Assembly: GCA_910584725.1 (NCBI GenBank)
Contig: CAJUBE010000008.1
Location: 62,001-126,000, forward strand
Reading direction: 5' to 3'
Length of the DNA: 64,000 nucleotides
Source of the DNA: an uncultured Lachnospiraceae bacterium
GTDB lineage: Bacteria > Bacillota > Clostridia > Lachnospirales > Lachnospiraceae
The notes below the pieces were generated by a model. The model saw nothing but the letters and a program-made list of their open reading frames with translations. It was not told the DNA's origin and did not search any database. The position numbers and the translations under genes were made by a program. Shown here piece after piece: positions 32,569 through 41,732 of this stretch (positions are counted from its first letter, which is position 1; each line of letters starts with the position of its first letter).

Positions 32569-34284
32569 ATGGGACTGTCAGCAGAGGAGAGTCAAAGAAG
32601 GAGAGACGATGAGCGGGTAAAGTATATAACAAAACATATCCGCAATGCGGATTCAGAGGAGGATTATGTCTTTATAAGCTATAAAAGCGACGATTGGGAA
32701 AGAGTTCTTGGGGATATCGTGTATAAATTGGTAAAGGTTTATGGACTTAATGTTTATTTTGACGGTGATTTTAATGGTCATAATCCTTTGTGGACGGAAC
32801 AATTTCCTGAAAACATGGAAGCAAAAAACTGTCTTGGCGTTCTGGCATTTATTGACGATTTGTATACGCAAAGCTACGCAACATTGATGGAGCTTCTCTA
32901 CAGTCAGGCGGGGTGTCAGGACGGAAATATAGGCTACGAAGTTGTCAAAAAACCTGTGATACCGGTATATATTGGACAGATAAGCAATATTTGCGACACA
33001 TCGGATACGGGATTAGGCGTTGGTTATTATGATGATGGAAAAGTTAATCCACATGCAGCTGCTGAAAAAGAACTGTTTGAAGAATTATTTGAAACAGCGT
33101 CTGAATCCCCAGGCATATTAAAAAACACAAAGAGACCCTATAAAAAGGAAAAGAAATTAACGAAGCAATTATGTGCGGCGATGTGCAGAGAGGTTATTGC
33201 ATCTATAGGTGCAAATGATAATTTGTATGGGGCCGGAGTTACCTTAGAGGATATTGTGAATACCATTAAAAACCAGTGCGGAGCTACGGTGTTCGGTTCA
33301 TCAGAAGTAACAGAAGCGACAGAACCGCCTGAACCGACAGACCTGTCAGACCCTCAGCCGATAACCATTCGGGAGATGATAAAAATCTTTGATATCAGCA
33401 CTTTGAAAAAGGACAGTTTTGCCAAGTTGAAGATTTTATCACCAGGTGGTAACAAAGCTTTGGAGACATCATGGTGTCAGTCGATGTTTGCGTTGACATG
33501 GCAGTTTGTAATGAACTGCCTGAAGCAGAATCCACAGTATCTTGATATGGCGGTTGAAAAACATGCCGGGGTGAAATTTCCGCCCTTTATTGGGAAAAGC
33601 GAGTATGAGTCAAGATCGGAGGAGGAGCAGAAGAAGTATAAGTTAATTGAAGGAGTACCCGGCATTGCAGATTGTTATATGTTCCGTCATCTGGGACAGT
33701 ATGGCTGGCTGACAACATTGAGAGCAAGGATACAGGATTTCGAGTTAAATATGGAAGATTATGTAATTGCGTATGAGAAGCCAAATACAGAAGCATCCCG
33801 ACTGATGCAGGCCTTTTATGAAAAAACGGAAAGGAAAAGCCGCAACAATACGGATACGGACAGGAAACCCATTTCGACAGGAACGATTATTACGAACGAA
33901 GCCACTACATATAAGTATACCTATCAGGGAAAGGAGTATAGGGCAAAGAAGCTTGCAGAGTATATGAATCATGTATTTGATCTGCTTGCGGCAGACTATC
34001 CGGATGTGGTGGAAGCGGCGGCTGACAGAGAAGATATCTCTTTCGTTGCCAGAAAGGATGATGTGGACAATGGTATACTGCCGACAAATAAATTAAATTA
34101 TTTTATAGCAAAGAAAGAACATTGTGTTGGAAATTCTCTATACTATGTAAGCAACCGATATAATCAGGCGCAAGGGACAGCGCAGGTCGAAAAGCTTGTG
34201 CAATTATGCGGGGCCGACACATTTAGGCTGATTGAGAAGCCCGAGCCAAATAAGAAAAGCACGGGGGAGGGCGATTGCGTTTAA
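32569..34284 (+). CDS. TIR-domain protein
   Basis: 571 residues. A TIR domain covers about residues 30-140: DYVFISYKSDDWERV, YGLNVYFD, and SYATLMELLYS, where E108 sits at the place of the catalytic glutamate of TIR NADases. The rest (about 190-571) is unrecognised; the last 110 residues (YRAKKLAEYMNHVFDLLA onward) look like a separate folded unit. TIR enzymes break NAD or make cyclic ADP-ribose-type signals. It is the third gene of the HD-RyR/channel operon, 59 bases after the second, with AAAGGAG upstream. Confidence 0.78.
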   Translation: MGLSAEESQRRRDDERVKYITKHIRNADSEEDYVFISYKSDDWERVLGDIVYKLVKVYGLNVYFDGDFNGHNPLWTEQFPENMEAKNCLGVLAFIDDLYTQSYATLMELLYSQAGCQDGNIGYEVVKKPVIPVYIGQISNICDTSDTGLGVGYYDDGKVNPHAAAEKELFEELFETASESPGILKNTKRPYKKEKKLTKQLCAAMCREVIASIGANDNLYGAGVTLEDIVNTIKNQCGATVFGSSEVTEATEPPEPTDLSDPQPITIREMIKIFDISTLKKDSFAKLKILSPGGNKALETSWCQSMFALTWQFVMNCLKQNPQYLDMAVEKHAGVKFPPFIGKSEYESRSEEEQKKYKLIEGVPGIADCYMFRHLGQYGWLTTLRARIQDFELNMEDYVIAYEKPNTEASRLMQAFYEKTERKSRNNTDTDRKPISTGTIITNEATTYKYTYQGKEYRAKKLAEYMNHVFDLLAADYPDVVEAAADREDISFVARKDDVDNGILPTNKLNYFIAKKEHCVGNSLYYVSNRYNQAQGTAQVEKLVQLCGADTFRLIEKPEPNKKSTGEGDCV

Positions 34285-34440
34285 AAAAAATTTATATAGA
34301 CTGCAACTTTTTTGATACAGACGCTCTCTTTTATAACAGGAGATCGAAAACTGATGAAAAGAGAGAAATAAGTATCAGCAGTTGGGGAACGGCGGCAGAA
34401 AGATCCGGCAGGAACAAAAGGCGGTGCATCGCCCGATACC

Positions 34441-34485
34441 GCGCCAACGGTATCGGGCAGAGGGTGGCAGGCAAGTGCCACACAA
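34441..34485 (+). repeat. Right bracket repeat of the TIR/RyR module
   Basis: GCGCCAAC then, 25 bases on, GGCAGGCAAGTGCCACACAA (34466-34485), as at 28744-28785. The surrounding 318-base gap between the TIR gene and the lipoprotein gene also holds a CAGAC/GTCTG hairpin and the promoter below. One frame here reads APTVSGRGWQASATQ, resembling the end of the small leader peptide, but has no start. Confidence 0.65.
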
Positions 34486-34538
34486 TACAGACTGTGTCTG
34501 CGATACACACAAAGATATTATAAGATAAATATGCCGGG

Positions 34539-34566
34539 TTGACAAGCAATAATCTGTATGTAGTAC
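34539..34566 (+). promoter_or_regulatory. Possible promoter of the lipoprotein gene
   Basis: TTGACA (34539-34544) and TAGTAC (34561-34566), spacer 16, about 37 bases before the ATG. Confidence 0.4.
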
Positions 34567-34602
34567 GATGCCCAAACTTCAAATGTTGAGATGGGAGAAC
34601 AA

Positions 34603-35910
34603 ATGAAAGGGAAAGCGATAGCACTTATGACAGCCTTGGCATTTGTATTCGGTTTATCGGCTTGTGGGGATAAAACAGCCTCACAAGCTGAAATTTCTGA
34701 TACAACAAGGGAAGAGGAAGTAACAGAGGTAATAACAGACAAAGCAAAGGTAACAACAGAAAAAAAAGAGGTAACGGAGGAAGAAGAACCTGCCCCTGAG
34801 ATGACACAAGACGAAAAGGTACAAGCTGCATTAGGTGAAATGCCTTACTATGGCGATACCGCAAACTGTAAAATGACGGCAGAACAGGCAACGGCATATG
34901 CACAGCTTATAGCGGATGGTCTGGCCGGGGATTTCAGCTTTCGGGAGGAATATAGTGAAGATTATGATATTCTTGCATGGTGTGAACCGTTTTATGCAAC
35001 GAATCCGGTCAGTTGGGAAAGTATGTTAATAGATGCGTCAGGTGTAATACTGGCTGATTTTGCCGGCGACGGCATCCCTTATCTTTATTTGTACAACAAT
35101 AAGGAAAACTATTGGGAAGATTATTTTGAAATATATGGATGGAAGGATGACAGAGCAGAATTGACTTTTGAAAAGTCAATTGACAGTAACACTCTGTATT
35201 ATTTATATGAAGAGGAACAGGGGCGGATCAATTTAGCAGAGGAATCCCCTTTGTCAATGTCCCATTATATTACCCGATATTCGTTTCGCAATGGAGCAAT
35301 GGAACCAATCTATACCTATTCGGAAGAGGTTTTAGAAGACGGCAATACGCATATTATGGAAAACGATGTGGAAACTGCCGTATATACACCGGAGGAATAT
35401 ATTCAATATAGTACGCCATTTTTAGGTGATTATGTTGAAAATCACAACCATACACAGCCTTATACCTGTCTCTACGATATGACTCCGTGCACTTTGGAAG
35501 AAATGGTCGATTATCTCAATGCCTATGCGTCAGTTATGAGTGACGGCCGGTCTGTACCCGTAGAGATCAGGAAAGCGGATATTGTCAGGCATGACGGAAT
35601 GGGCATTATAACGATAGGAGAAGTGCCACAGGAGAAAGTCTGCAAACTGGAAATATTAAGGCGGTTTATGAGTGGAGAAACGGGTATTGCATCAGTGAAT
35701 GATGGTGCGTTTGTTTATACACTAACTGAAAATGGTTCAACACGAGAAATCAGTGAGGCTGAATTTCATTCTATTTGGAATGAATGGGAAAGCAGACATA
35801 CAGATTTTAGTGCAGACACGCATTTGGATATTTTGAATATAGAAAATGTATTTCAGGTAAAAATTGATATACAGAAGTCGGGTGAATGGCTTGTAACAAG
35901 CGCTGAATAA
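34603..35910 (+). CDS. Lipoprotein of unknown function
   Basis: 435 residues. Signal sequence with lipobox FGLSACGD (Cys near residue 21), an acidic/threonine-rich linker, then a globular region with LADFAGDGIPYLYLY, which resembles calcium-binding or beta-propeller-like segments seen in secreted clostridial proteins. No enzyme motif. The ATG at 34603 has GGGAG seven bases upstream; an ATG twelve bases earlier lacks one. It heads a block of four surface-related genes. Confidence 0.7.
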   Translation: MKGKAIALMTALAFVFGLSACGDKTASQAEISDTTREEEVTEVITDKAKVTTEKKEVTEEEEPAPEMTQDEKVQAALGEMPYYGDTANCKMTAEQATAYAQLIADGLAGDFSFREEYSEDYDILAWCEPFYATNPVSWESMLIDASGVILADFAGDGIPYLYLYNNKENYWEDYFEIYGWKDDRAELTFEKSIDSNTLYYLYEEEQGRINLAEESPLSMSHYITRYSFRNGAMEPIYTYSEEVLEDGNTHIMENDVETAVYTPEEYIQYSTPFLGDYVENHNHTQPYTCLYDMTPCTLEEMVDYLNAYASVMSDGRSVPVEIRKADIVRHDGMGIITIGEVPQEKVCKLEILRRFMSGETGIASVNDGAFVYTLTENGSTREISEAEFHSIWNEWESRHTDFSADTHLDILNIENVFQVKIDIQKSGEWLVTSAE

Positions 35911-36004
35911 TGGAGATCAGATACCGTAGCAGGAGAAATAAAAAGGTAGTACAATAAACAGAAAGATTTTGCGACGCCAAACAGCTATGAGGAGGAAATG
36001 ATCG

Positions 36005-38194
36005 ATGAAGACACCGACGGAACTGGAAACGGCAGTACGGGAATATCAGAGCGGAAATAGGGAGGCATTTGATAAAGTCTATGAGATGTCGCACAGATAT
36101 CTTTATGTCTGTATAGAACATCTGGTCAGGGACGAAGATGCAGCCAAAGATTTGCTGCAGGAAACGTATCTGGATATCACGAGAAATATCTTGCAGCTAC
36201 GCAGCCCGGAGGATTTCTTAAGCTGGGCGGCGTCGATTGCCAGACACCGCTGCTGTGCTTATTTTAAGAAGGCGGATAAGTGGGTCCTTACGAATGAAGG
36301 AGAGGATGGACTGGAACTGATCGCTTCTGTTGCGGACGATGAGGCTTTTATACCCGAGTCCGTTCTGCAGGATAGGGAAAAGAGACGCCTGATCCGGGAG
36401 ATCATCGACGGCTTGAGCGATATGCAGCGGTTGTGTGTTATCGCGTATTATTATCAGGAACGCAGACAGGAGGAGATTGCCGAAGAGCTGGGCATTCCGG
36501 TCAATACGGTGAAATCCCACTTAAATCGTGCTAAGGCGAAGATCAAACAGGAGATCTTGGCATTGGAGAAAGAGAAGGATACAAAACTCTATACGCTGGC
36601 GCCGTTTATGCTGCTGTTTCTTGCAGAGGAGGCAGAGGCGTGCGAAGCCGTTCCCATGTCGGAAGAATTGAGAGATACCGTGCGGGAAAACCGCGTGAAA
36701 GAAGGGAATCAGGGTGGCGCATCGAAACACGGCGGTCTGGCGAAGGCCGGCATAAAAGGCAGGATTTTGATTGGATTGGCCGTAGTCCTTGGCGCTGCCG
36801 CCGTGATTGGCGCGGTCGTATTCCAATCGTCAAAGCAAGAACCGGAACCGGTGCAGCAACCGCAGCAGGAACCGATACAACCGCAGGAAGCACAGGCAAA
36901 AAGCGATGAGCAGATGCAGGAGGAGGCCGACGATGAGGCTGTTGAGGCGGAGTCTGAAGCAGCAGAAGAAACGACAGGGGATAGGGAACTTGCGATCTCC
37001 GGGAAGTACGACCGGATGGGATTGGGCAGAGACGGAATCATTGTGGTTTCTACCGGAGGTAAATGGGGACTTGTCACCTATGACGATCAGGTCATTGTAC
37101 CGATCGAATACGATTATGCCTGTGCTGCGCCCAATGACGACGGACAGACCTTTTTCGGAAAAGAAGGGGATTTCAGAGTCTTTGACAAAGAGGGAAATGA
37201 GCTTTTTCAGACGGATAAACCGATCAAGGCGGTCAGCGACGGCATTGTACTGTGGACGCAGACCGGCGAGGATATGATGTACCATTTCGGCTATGTGAAT
37301 CTGGACGGTACAGAGGTGTTTACGTCTGATGGGGGAGATATGGACGAACAGGCGGGAGCAGTCGGCTTCAATGAGGGGTACGCCTTTTCAAGCAGTGGAA
37401 ACGAGTACACGGAATACCGCATTTCTGAGGACGGAACGGTGGATGATATTTTTATGGAACGGGATATCCTCCGCCATCCCGAACGTTCGCAGGAACGGGA
37501 TGAGTCTTCTACTGTTGTGGTCAATGGAACCAGCGGTATAGACACCAATTTATTCTATCCAATTGGAGCCTGCTATAAGGGATATTATGTGGACACGGGA
37601 ATCCAATTATTCGAGGATACCAACGGGAAATATGATGTGTACGACGCCCAGGGGACACAGCAGTACCGTCTGGAGATGGGTTCTGTTGCCGAGCGGGCAG
37701 GATATCCGTACGAAGGTTTATCATGGAGTATTATGAGATTTTATCACAATGGGAACTACTGCTACAGCAATCAGACAAAAATGGCGGTTACCGTATATTC
37801 CGGCGACGAATCAAAGTCCTATTTGATCGATACAGCGAAGCAGGAGACGGGAAAGGATGAGTACGGCGGGACGCGGGAATTTCTGACGGACGAGGCGGTG
37901 TTAGCGGAGGGTGACTATATCGGAATCGCCGATACCGACTATTGGCTGTATCAGAAAGACGATCAATGGGGGTATATCGACCAGGGCGGGAACGAGATGC
38001 AGATGTTTGACGACGCGGCACAGTTTTACGACGGGAAGGCAATGGTCATCGTGGACGGGAATGCGCATTTTATCGATGAAGATATGAACCTCAGCGAGTG
38101 GAAGATCCCGGCGCAGTCTGTAAGGGGATATGGAGAAGTGTTTGCTGTGGAGACACAGGACGGGCAGAAATGTTATTTGGCGGATGAACATTGA
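36005..38194 (+). CDS. ECF-type sigma factor fused to a membrane helix and WG repeats
   Basis: 729 residues. Residues 10-190 are a sigma-70 family factor: region 2 (EDAAKDLLQETYLDITRNI) and region 4 with helix-turn-helix (RQEEIAEELGIPVNTVKSHLNRAK). A single membrane helix follows at about 255-275 (ILIGLAVVLGAAAVIGAVVF), then a Gln/Glu/Pro-rich linker and an outside domain with WG repeats (GGKWGLVTYDDQVIVPIEYD and DDQWGYIDQGG). So the promoter-binding part is tethered to an external sensor in one chain. AGGAGG precedes the ATG. Probable targets are the neighbouring lipoprotein genes (inference). Confidence 0.8.
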   Translation: MKTPTELETAVREYQSGNREAFDKVYEMSHRYLYVCIEHLVRDEDAAKDLLQETYLDITRNILQLRSPEDFLSWAASIARHRCCAYFKKADKWVLTNEGEDGLELIASVADDEAFIPESVLQDREKRRLIREIIDGLSDMQRLCVIAYYYQERRQEEIAEELGIPVNTVKSHLNRAKAKIKQEILALEKEKDTKLYTLAPFMLLFLAEEAEACEAVPMSEELRDTVRENRVKEGNQGGASKHGGLAKAGIKGRILIGLAVVLGAAAVIGAVVFQSSKQEPEPVQQPQQEPIQPQEAQAKSDEQMQEEADDEAVEAESEAAEETTGDRELAISGKYDRMGLGRDGIIVVSTGGKWGLVTYDDQVIVPIEYDYACAAPNDDGQTFFGKEGDFRVFDKEGNELFQTDKPIKAVSDGIVLWTQTGEDMMYHFGYVNLDGTEVFTSDGGDMDEQAGAVGFNEGYAFSSSGNEYTEYRISEDGTVDDIFMERDILRHPERSQERDESSTVVVNGTSGIDTNLFYPIGACYKGYYVDTGIQLFEDTNGKYDVYDAQGTQQYRLEMGSVAERAGYPYEGLSWSIMRFYHNGNYCYSNQTKMAVTVYSGDESKSYLIDTAKQETGKDEYGGTREFLTDEAVLAEGDYIGIADTDYWLYQKDDQWGYIDQGGNEMQMFDDAAQFYDGKAMVIVDGNAHFIDEDMNLSEWKIPAQSVRGYGEVFAVETQDGQKCYLADEH

Positions 38195-38240
38195 TGTCAT
38201 GCAGGAGTGGGAAAAACAAGCAGAGAGGAGTTTTTTACAG

Positions 38241-39620
38241 ATGAAAAAGAAAATAATAACGCTGCTTATGGCAGCGACCGTAATGAGTGCAGCTCTGTCG
38301 GGATGCGGTGATACAGCAGTAGAAGAACCGGTGCCTGTAGCAGAGGATAAAGAATCGGTTCCGGAGGAAGAAACGCCTGAGAACGAGGTTGAAGAAACTG
38401 AAATAACCGGGGAAACAGAGGCAGAAGAAGAACCGGTACAAGAGGAAAAATATTTAAATTTACTAAGAACAGAGTATCATGCTGACGGCTCTGTAAAAGA
38501 TGTAACGAAGTATATTTATGATGAATCCGGCAATATGACGAAAAACATATCTTATGCGGCGGATGGTTCGATCGAGTCCTATGTTGAGTATGAAAATGAT
38601 ACAAATGGTAATTGTATCAAATCGACCACATACGATGCAGATGGAAAGGTTACCGAGTCGGATGAATCAAAGTATGACAGTAATAACAATTATCTTGGAA
38701 GTATCACATATGATTCTGATGGGAATATAACAGACTCATGTGAGTATGAGTTTGATGATAACGGGAATGAAGTAGAAGAAAGATATGTCTCAACCTTTGA
38801 GTTTGATGGCAGCTCGACAACGATCAAAGGCGTATATAAATATGAATACGATGATAAAAACAGGCAGACAAAATGGACTTCATATGGCGAGGATGGAACT
38901 ACAGTCACAGGCATATACGAATATGCTTATGACGACGCAGGAAATCAGATAACCATGACGGAATACAAAGCAGATGGTTCTGTACGTATGGTAGAAAACA
39001 GAGAATATGATTCTGATAATAACTTCATTAAAACAGCTAGAGCTGACGCAGACGGCACTGTATTTATGCTGAATGAGTACGAGTATGATAATCACGGCAA
39101 TGTGGTAAAAGAGTCAAACAATTATTATAATCCGGACTCAAATTCTTTAGTTGAATATGAGTATGATGCGAATGACAGATTAGTCAAACGAACGAGTTAT
39201 TCTGATGGTGCAATCGAGTCCATAAGTTCTATGGAATATGATGATTATGGAAATTATATCAAAAACATTAATTACGAAACGGACGAAACATCGTCGTCGA
39301 TTGTAGTATATGATTATATCGAATTACAGGATTATCTCATCTCAAAGGAATCCTTTGACAAACAAGAGGTAGAGATTGTAAACACCGAACCACTTGAAAA
39401 CATATTATTGGATGCAGGAACGTCAAATATGGAAACTGAGAGTACAGAAAACGAAGGAACAGGAAATTCAACTTCGGGAACAGAAAATACCTCTTTGGAA
39501 TCAAATTCGGGAGCTTGGGTCAATTCGACAAGTGAGAATATTATCCTTGGGGATGACGAGTATAAAGGGGATGACCCATATGATACGGGTGATACTACTG
39601 GATATACTATAGGTTATTGA
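38241..39620 (+). CDS. Lipoprotein with YD-like repeats
   Basis: 459 residues. Lipobox LSGCGD (Cys near residue 20), an acidic linker, then about ten imperfect repeats of the form YEYDxxGNxxxxxxYxxDGS (about residues 75-390), resembling RHS/YD repeats but without an RHS core or toxin tail. The C-terminus is Ser/Thr/Gly-rich. It is probably a cell-surface binding protein. The start is the ATG at 38241 (AGGAG upstream); the frame extends further upstream without a start signal. Confidence 0.7.
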   Translation: MKKKIITLLMAATVMSAALSGCGDTAVEEPVPVAEDKESVPEEETPENEVEETEITGETEAEEEPVQEEKYLNLLRTEYHADGSVKDVTKYIYDESGNMTKNISYAADGSIESYVEYENDTNGNCIKSTTYDADGKVTESDESKYDSNNNYLGSITYDSDGNITDSCEYEFDDNGNEVEERYVSTFEFDGSSTTIKGVYKYEYDDKNRQTKWTSYGEDGTTVTGIYEYAYDDAGNQITMTEYKADGSVRMVENREYDSDNNFIKTARADADGTVFMLNEYEYDNHGNVVKESNNYYNPDSNSLVEYEYDANDRLVKRTSYSDGAIESISSMEYDDYGNYIKNINYETDETSSSIVVYDYIELQDYLISKESFDKQEVEIVNTEPLENILLDAGTSNMETESTENEGTGNSTSGTENTSLESNSGAWVNSTSENIILGDDEYKGDDPYDTGDTTGYTIGY

Positions 39621-39641
39621 TATATTATCGGAGGAAAAGAA

Positions 39642-40310
39642 ATGAAAAAAATGGTGATTACAATATTGGGGATAGTAACAATTTTTAGCAATAGTTTAGC
39701 AGTATTTGCCGCGCCTAAAACAATGTCTGACGGCACTGTGTTTGATGCAGACTACTACGCAAAGAATAATCCGGATGTGGTTGCTGTATATGGAACTGAT
39801 GAATCTGCCTTATATCAACACTATATTGATTATGGGAAAAAAGAGGGACGACTGACCTATGCACCAACCGATAATGGAGCGACAACAGAAGGCGAAGGTC
39901 ACGGAAAAGTTGTTTCTTCTTATAAGCATTATAATTATGTGAATTCTAAAGCTATTATTTACACATATGAGGATGGATTTCAGATTATGAAATCTTTTAC
40001 AGAGACTCCCTATCATTCTGCACATGTTGAAGATAAATATGTGATTCCGAGAACAGATTATTGTGATGGGCTTTTAGACTTAGACAATAACGGAATTGAT
40101 GATAGAGACCCTTATAATTCATGCGGATATACAGACCTAAATCATAATTGTTATGCAGATGGCGCACCTGTAAAGGAAAGCATGTGTTCGGAATCTGAAG
40201 CAATCATGTATAGAATGTGTGAGCATGGAGTAGTTAATGGGTTTGAAATTTGTCATCAAAAAGAATGTGTCGCATGGCGCGAGAGCGCAAAAAATGCAAT
40301 TGTTTACTAA
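39642..40310 (+). CDS. Secreted protein with calcium-loop-like segment
   Basis: 222 residues. Signal peptide cut after VFAAP (about residue 24), a short domain FDADYYAKNNPDVVAVYG...HYIDYGKKEGR seen in other clostridial secreted proteins, and a C-terminal part with DLDNNGIDDRDP and DLNHNCYADG, which look like calcium-binding loops, plus five cysteines. Function unknown. It follows the YD-repeat lipoprotein by 21 bases with its own GGAGG site, so they probably share a transcript. Confidence 0.68.
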   Translation: MKKMVITILGIVTIFSNSLAVFAAPKTMSDGTVFDADYYAKNNPDVVAVYGTDESALYQHYIDYGKKEGRLTYAPTDNGATTEGEGHGKVVSSYKHYNYVNSKAIIYTYEDGFQIMKSFTETPYHSAHVEDKYVIPRTDYCDGLLDLDNNGIDDRDPYNSCGYTDLNHNCYADGAPVKESMCSESEAIMYRMCEHGVVNGFEICHQKECVAWRESAKNAIVY

Positions 40311-40330
40311 AAATCAGTTATGTTTAGAAA

Positions 40331-40377
40331 AATTAAGGCCACTGTTCAATGATATCAATTGAATGGTGACCTTAATT
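40331..40377. terminator. Terminator-like palindrome at the end of the surface protein block
   Basis: AATTAAGG, CAC and TTCAAT on the left pair with ATTGAA, GTG and CCTTAATT on the right around a short loop, with A/T at both ends. It lies 20 bases past the stop codon and also faces the convergent kinase gene. Confidence 0.65.
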
Positions 40378-40385
40378 TGAAAGTG

Positions 40386-40397
40386 CTAAACTGAACA
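40386..40397 (+). repeat. Right copy of the 12-bp inverted repeat at the island edge
   Basis: CTAAACTGAACA, the reverse complement of 28608-28619. No transposase gene lies between the two. Confidence 0.35.
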
Positions 40398-40441
40398 TCC
40401 GACAGAGCAAAAATAAATGACATCTTCTGCAGCTCTACATT

Positions 40442-41665
40442 TTACAGCACTACCCTAAAGCAAATCTCTTTCCCGTCCGCGCTTTCCACCGTCGCTCTCC
40501 CTCCGTGCGTTTCCGCGATCGCCTGCACCATGGACAGACCGATTCCCGTGCCGCCTGTCTCAGCGGATCGGGATTCATCTAAACGGTAAAACCGGTCAAA
40601 CAGCCTGTCCAGATCGGAAACCTCCGGCAGATCGCATGTATTGGACACTTCGATGCAGACCTTCCCCCTCCTGCGGTAAATCCGCATCTCAATCTCGCCG
40701 CCGTCGTCGGAATATCCGACCGCGTTATCCAGCAAAATAGAGATCATCCGCTGGATGGCACTCCTGTCTCCCAAAAGCGATATATTATCCTCTATGCTCT
40801 GACTGAAATTTTTCCCCTTTGCTTTCGCCAGAACCGCAAAAGGCTCCGCTGTCTCCCACGCAGCCTCGCTCACGGAAAACCTGCCCTTCTCGGGAAAGGG
40901 CATCTCCTCATCCAGCCTTGACAATGCAACCATATCCCCCACCAGTTTTGTGAGCCGCGCCGCCTGCTTTCGGATGTTTTCAATCCACTCGTCGCCCTCA
41001 TGCTCCATCGCCGCGATATCCGCGCTGGTCGCAATGGAGGTAATCGGCGTTTTCAGTTCATGTCCCGCGTCCGTGATAAACTGCTTCTGCCGTTCTATAT
41101 TTTTCACGTAAGGTCTGATCGCCCGCCTTGAAAAAAGTATGACCAGCAAAAGCACCAGAAGCAGGCTTCCCACCCCGGTCGCCAGTGACACAAAAAGCAG
41201 GGTGCGCATAGACTGCATCTGAATCGCTGTATTCAGAAAGAGAACCGAAATTCCCTTTTCACTCCGGCTTACCAGATACCGATAGTCCTTATAATACCCC
41301 TTTTCCCTGCCCTTCAGGAGAACGTCCTGCGTGTATGCTTTTGCCGCCTCCTCATCCACAGAAGAAATATAATCCCTTAAAACTTCCCTGACTGTGCCGT
41401 CCGCTTCACAGTGCACCGTAAAAAAGCGGGTCATAAACGCCGCCTCGGGATCTCTGCCCGCCTTATTCCTGAAAGGCGGCGGTGGCGCCTGCCGCTTTGC
41501 CAAAACCGTCTGTTCCTGCGAAAGAAGCTCTCCTGCCAGACGATCCTGCATAGAGGTTGTCCTGTAATAGTTCGCCAGATTAATTCCGGCAATAATGAGC
41601 AGCATGACCGTTCCAAACGCTGCCATCGCCGCCAGAATAAACCGTCTCTGTATCTTTTTCAGCAT
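40442..41665 (-). CDS. Two-component sensor histidine kinase
   Basis: 407 residues. Two membrane helices (about 12-33 and 165-187) enclose an external sensor region; the cytosolic part has the H-box DAGHELKTPITSIAT and the N, G1 and G2 boxes (LLDNAVGYS, GTGIGLSMV). Partner of the OmpR-type regulator encoded 67 bases upstream. The external signal is unknown. GGAG is directly before the ATG. Confidence 0.88.
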   Translation of the reverse strand: MLKKIQRRFILAAMAAFGTVMLLIIAGINLANYYRTTSMQDRLAGELLSQEQTVLAKRQAPPPPFRNKAGRDPEAAFMTRFFTVHCEADGTVREVLRDYISSVDEEAAKAYTQDVLLKGREKGYYKDYRYLVSRSEKGISVLFLNTAIQMQSMRTLLFVSLATGVGSLLLVLLLVILFSRRAIRPYVKNIERQKQFITDAGHELKTPITSIATSADIAAMEHEGDEWIENIRKQAARLTKLVGDMVALSRLDEEMPFPEKGRFSVSEAAWETAEPFAVLAKAKGKNFSQSIEDNISLLGDRSAIQRMISILLDNAVGYSDDGGEIEMRIYRRRGKVCIEVSNTCDLPEVSDLDRLFDRFYRLDESRSAETGGTGIGLSMVQAIAETHGGRATVESADGKEICFRVVL

Positions 41666-41732
41666 TTGTTCTCCTCAAAATCGAACGCCAACCGTCTGCT
41701 CCACGGACGCAGATCGGGCAGCGCCCATCAGA

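Noticed and set aside
34275..34523. 82-codon frame starting with TTG at the end of the TIR gene, with GGGAGG just upstream
   Set aside because: The ribosome-like sequence is within the TIR coding end, the product resembles nothing, and the frame crosses the bracket repeat out of phase with its conserved peptide reading.
38690..39095. Possible RHS toxin from YD-like repeats
   Set aside because: No RHS core motif, no C-terminal toxin domain and no immunity gene follow.
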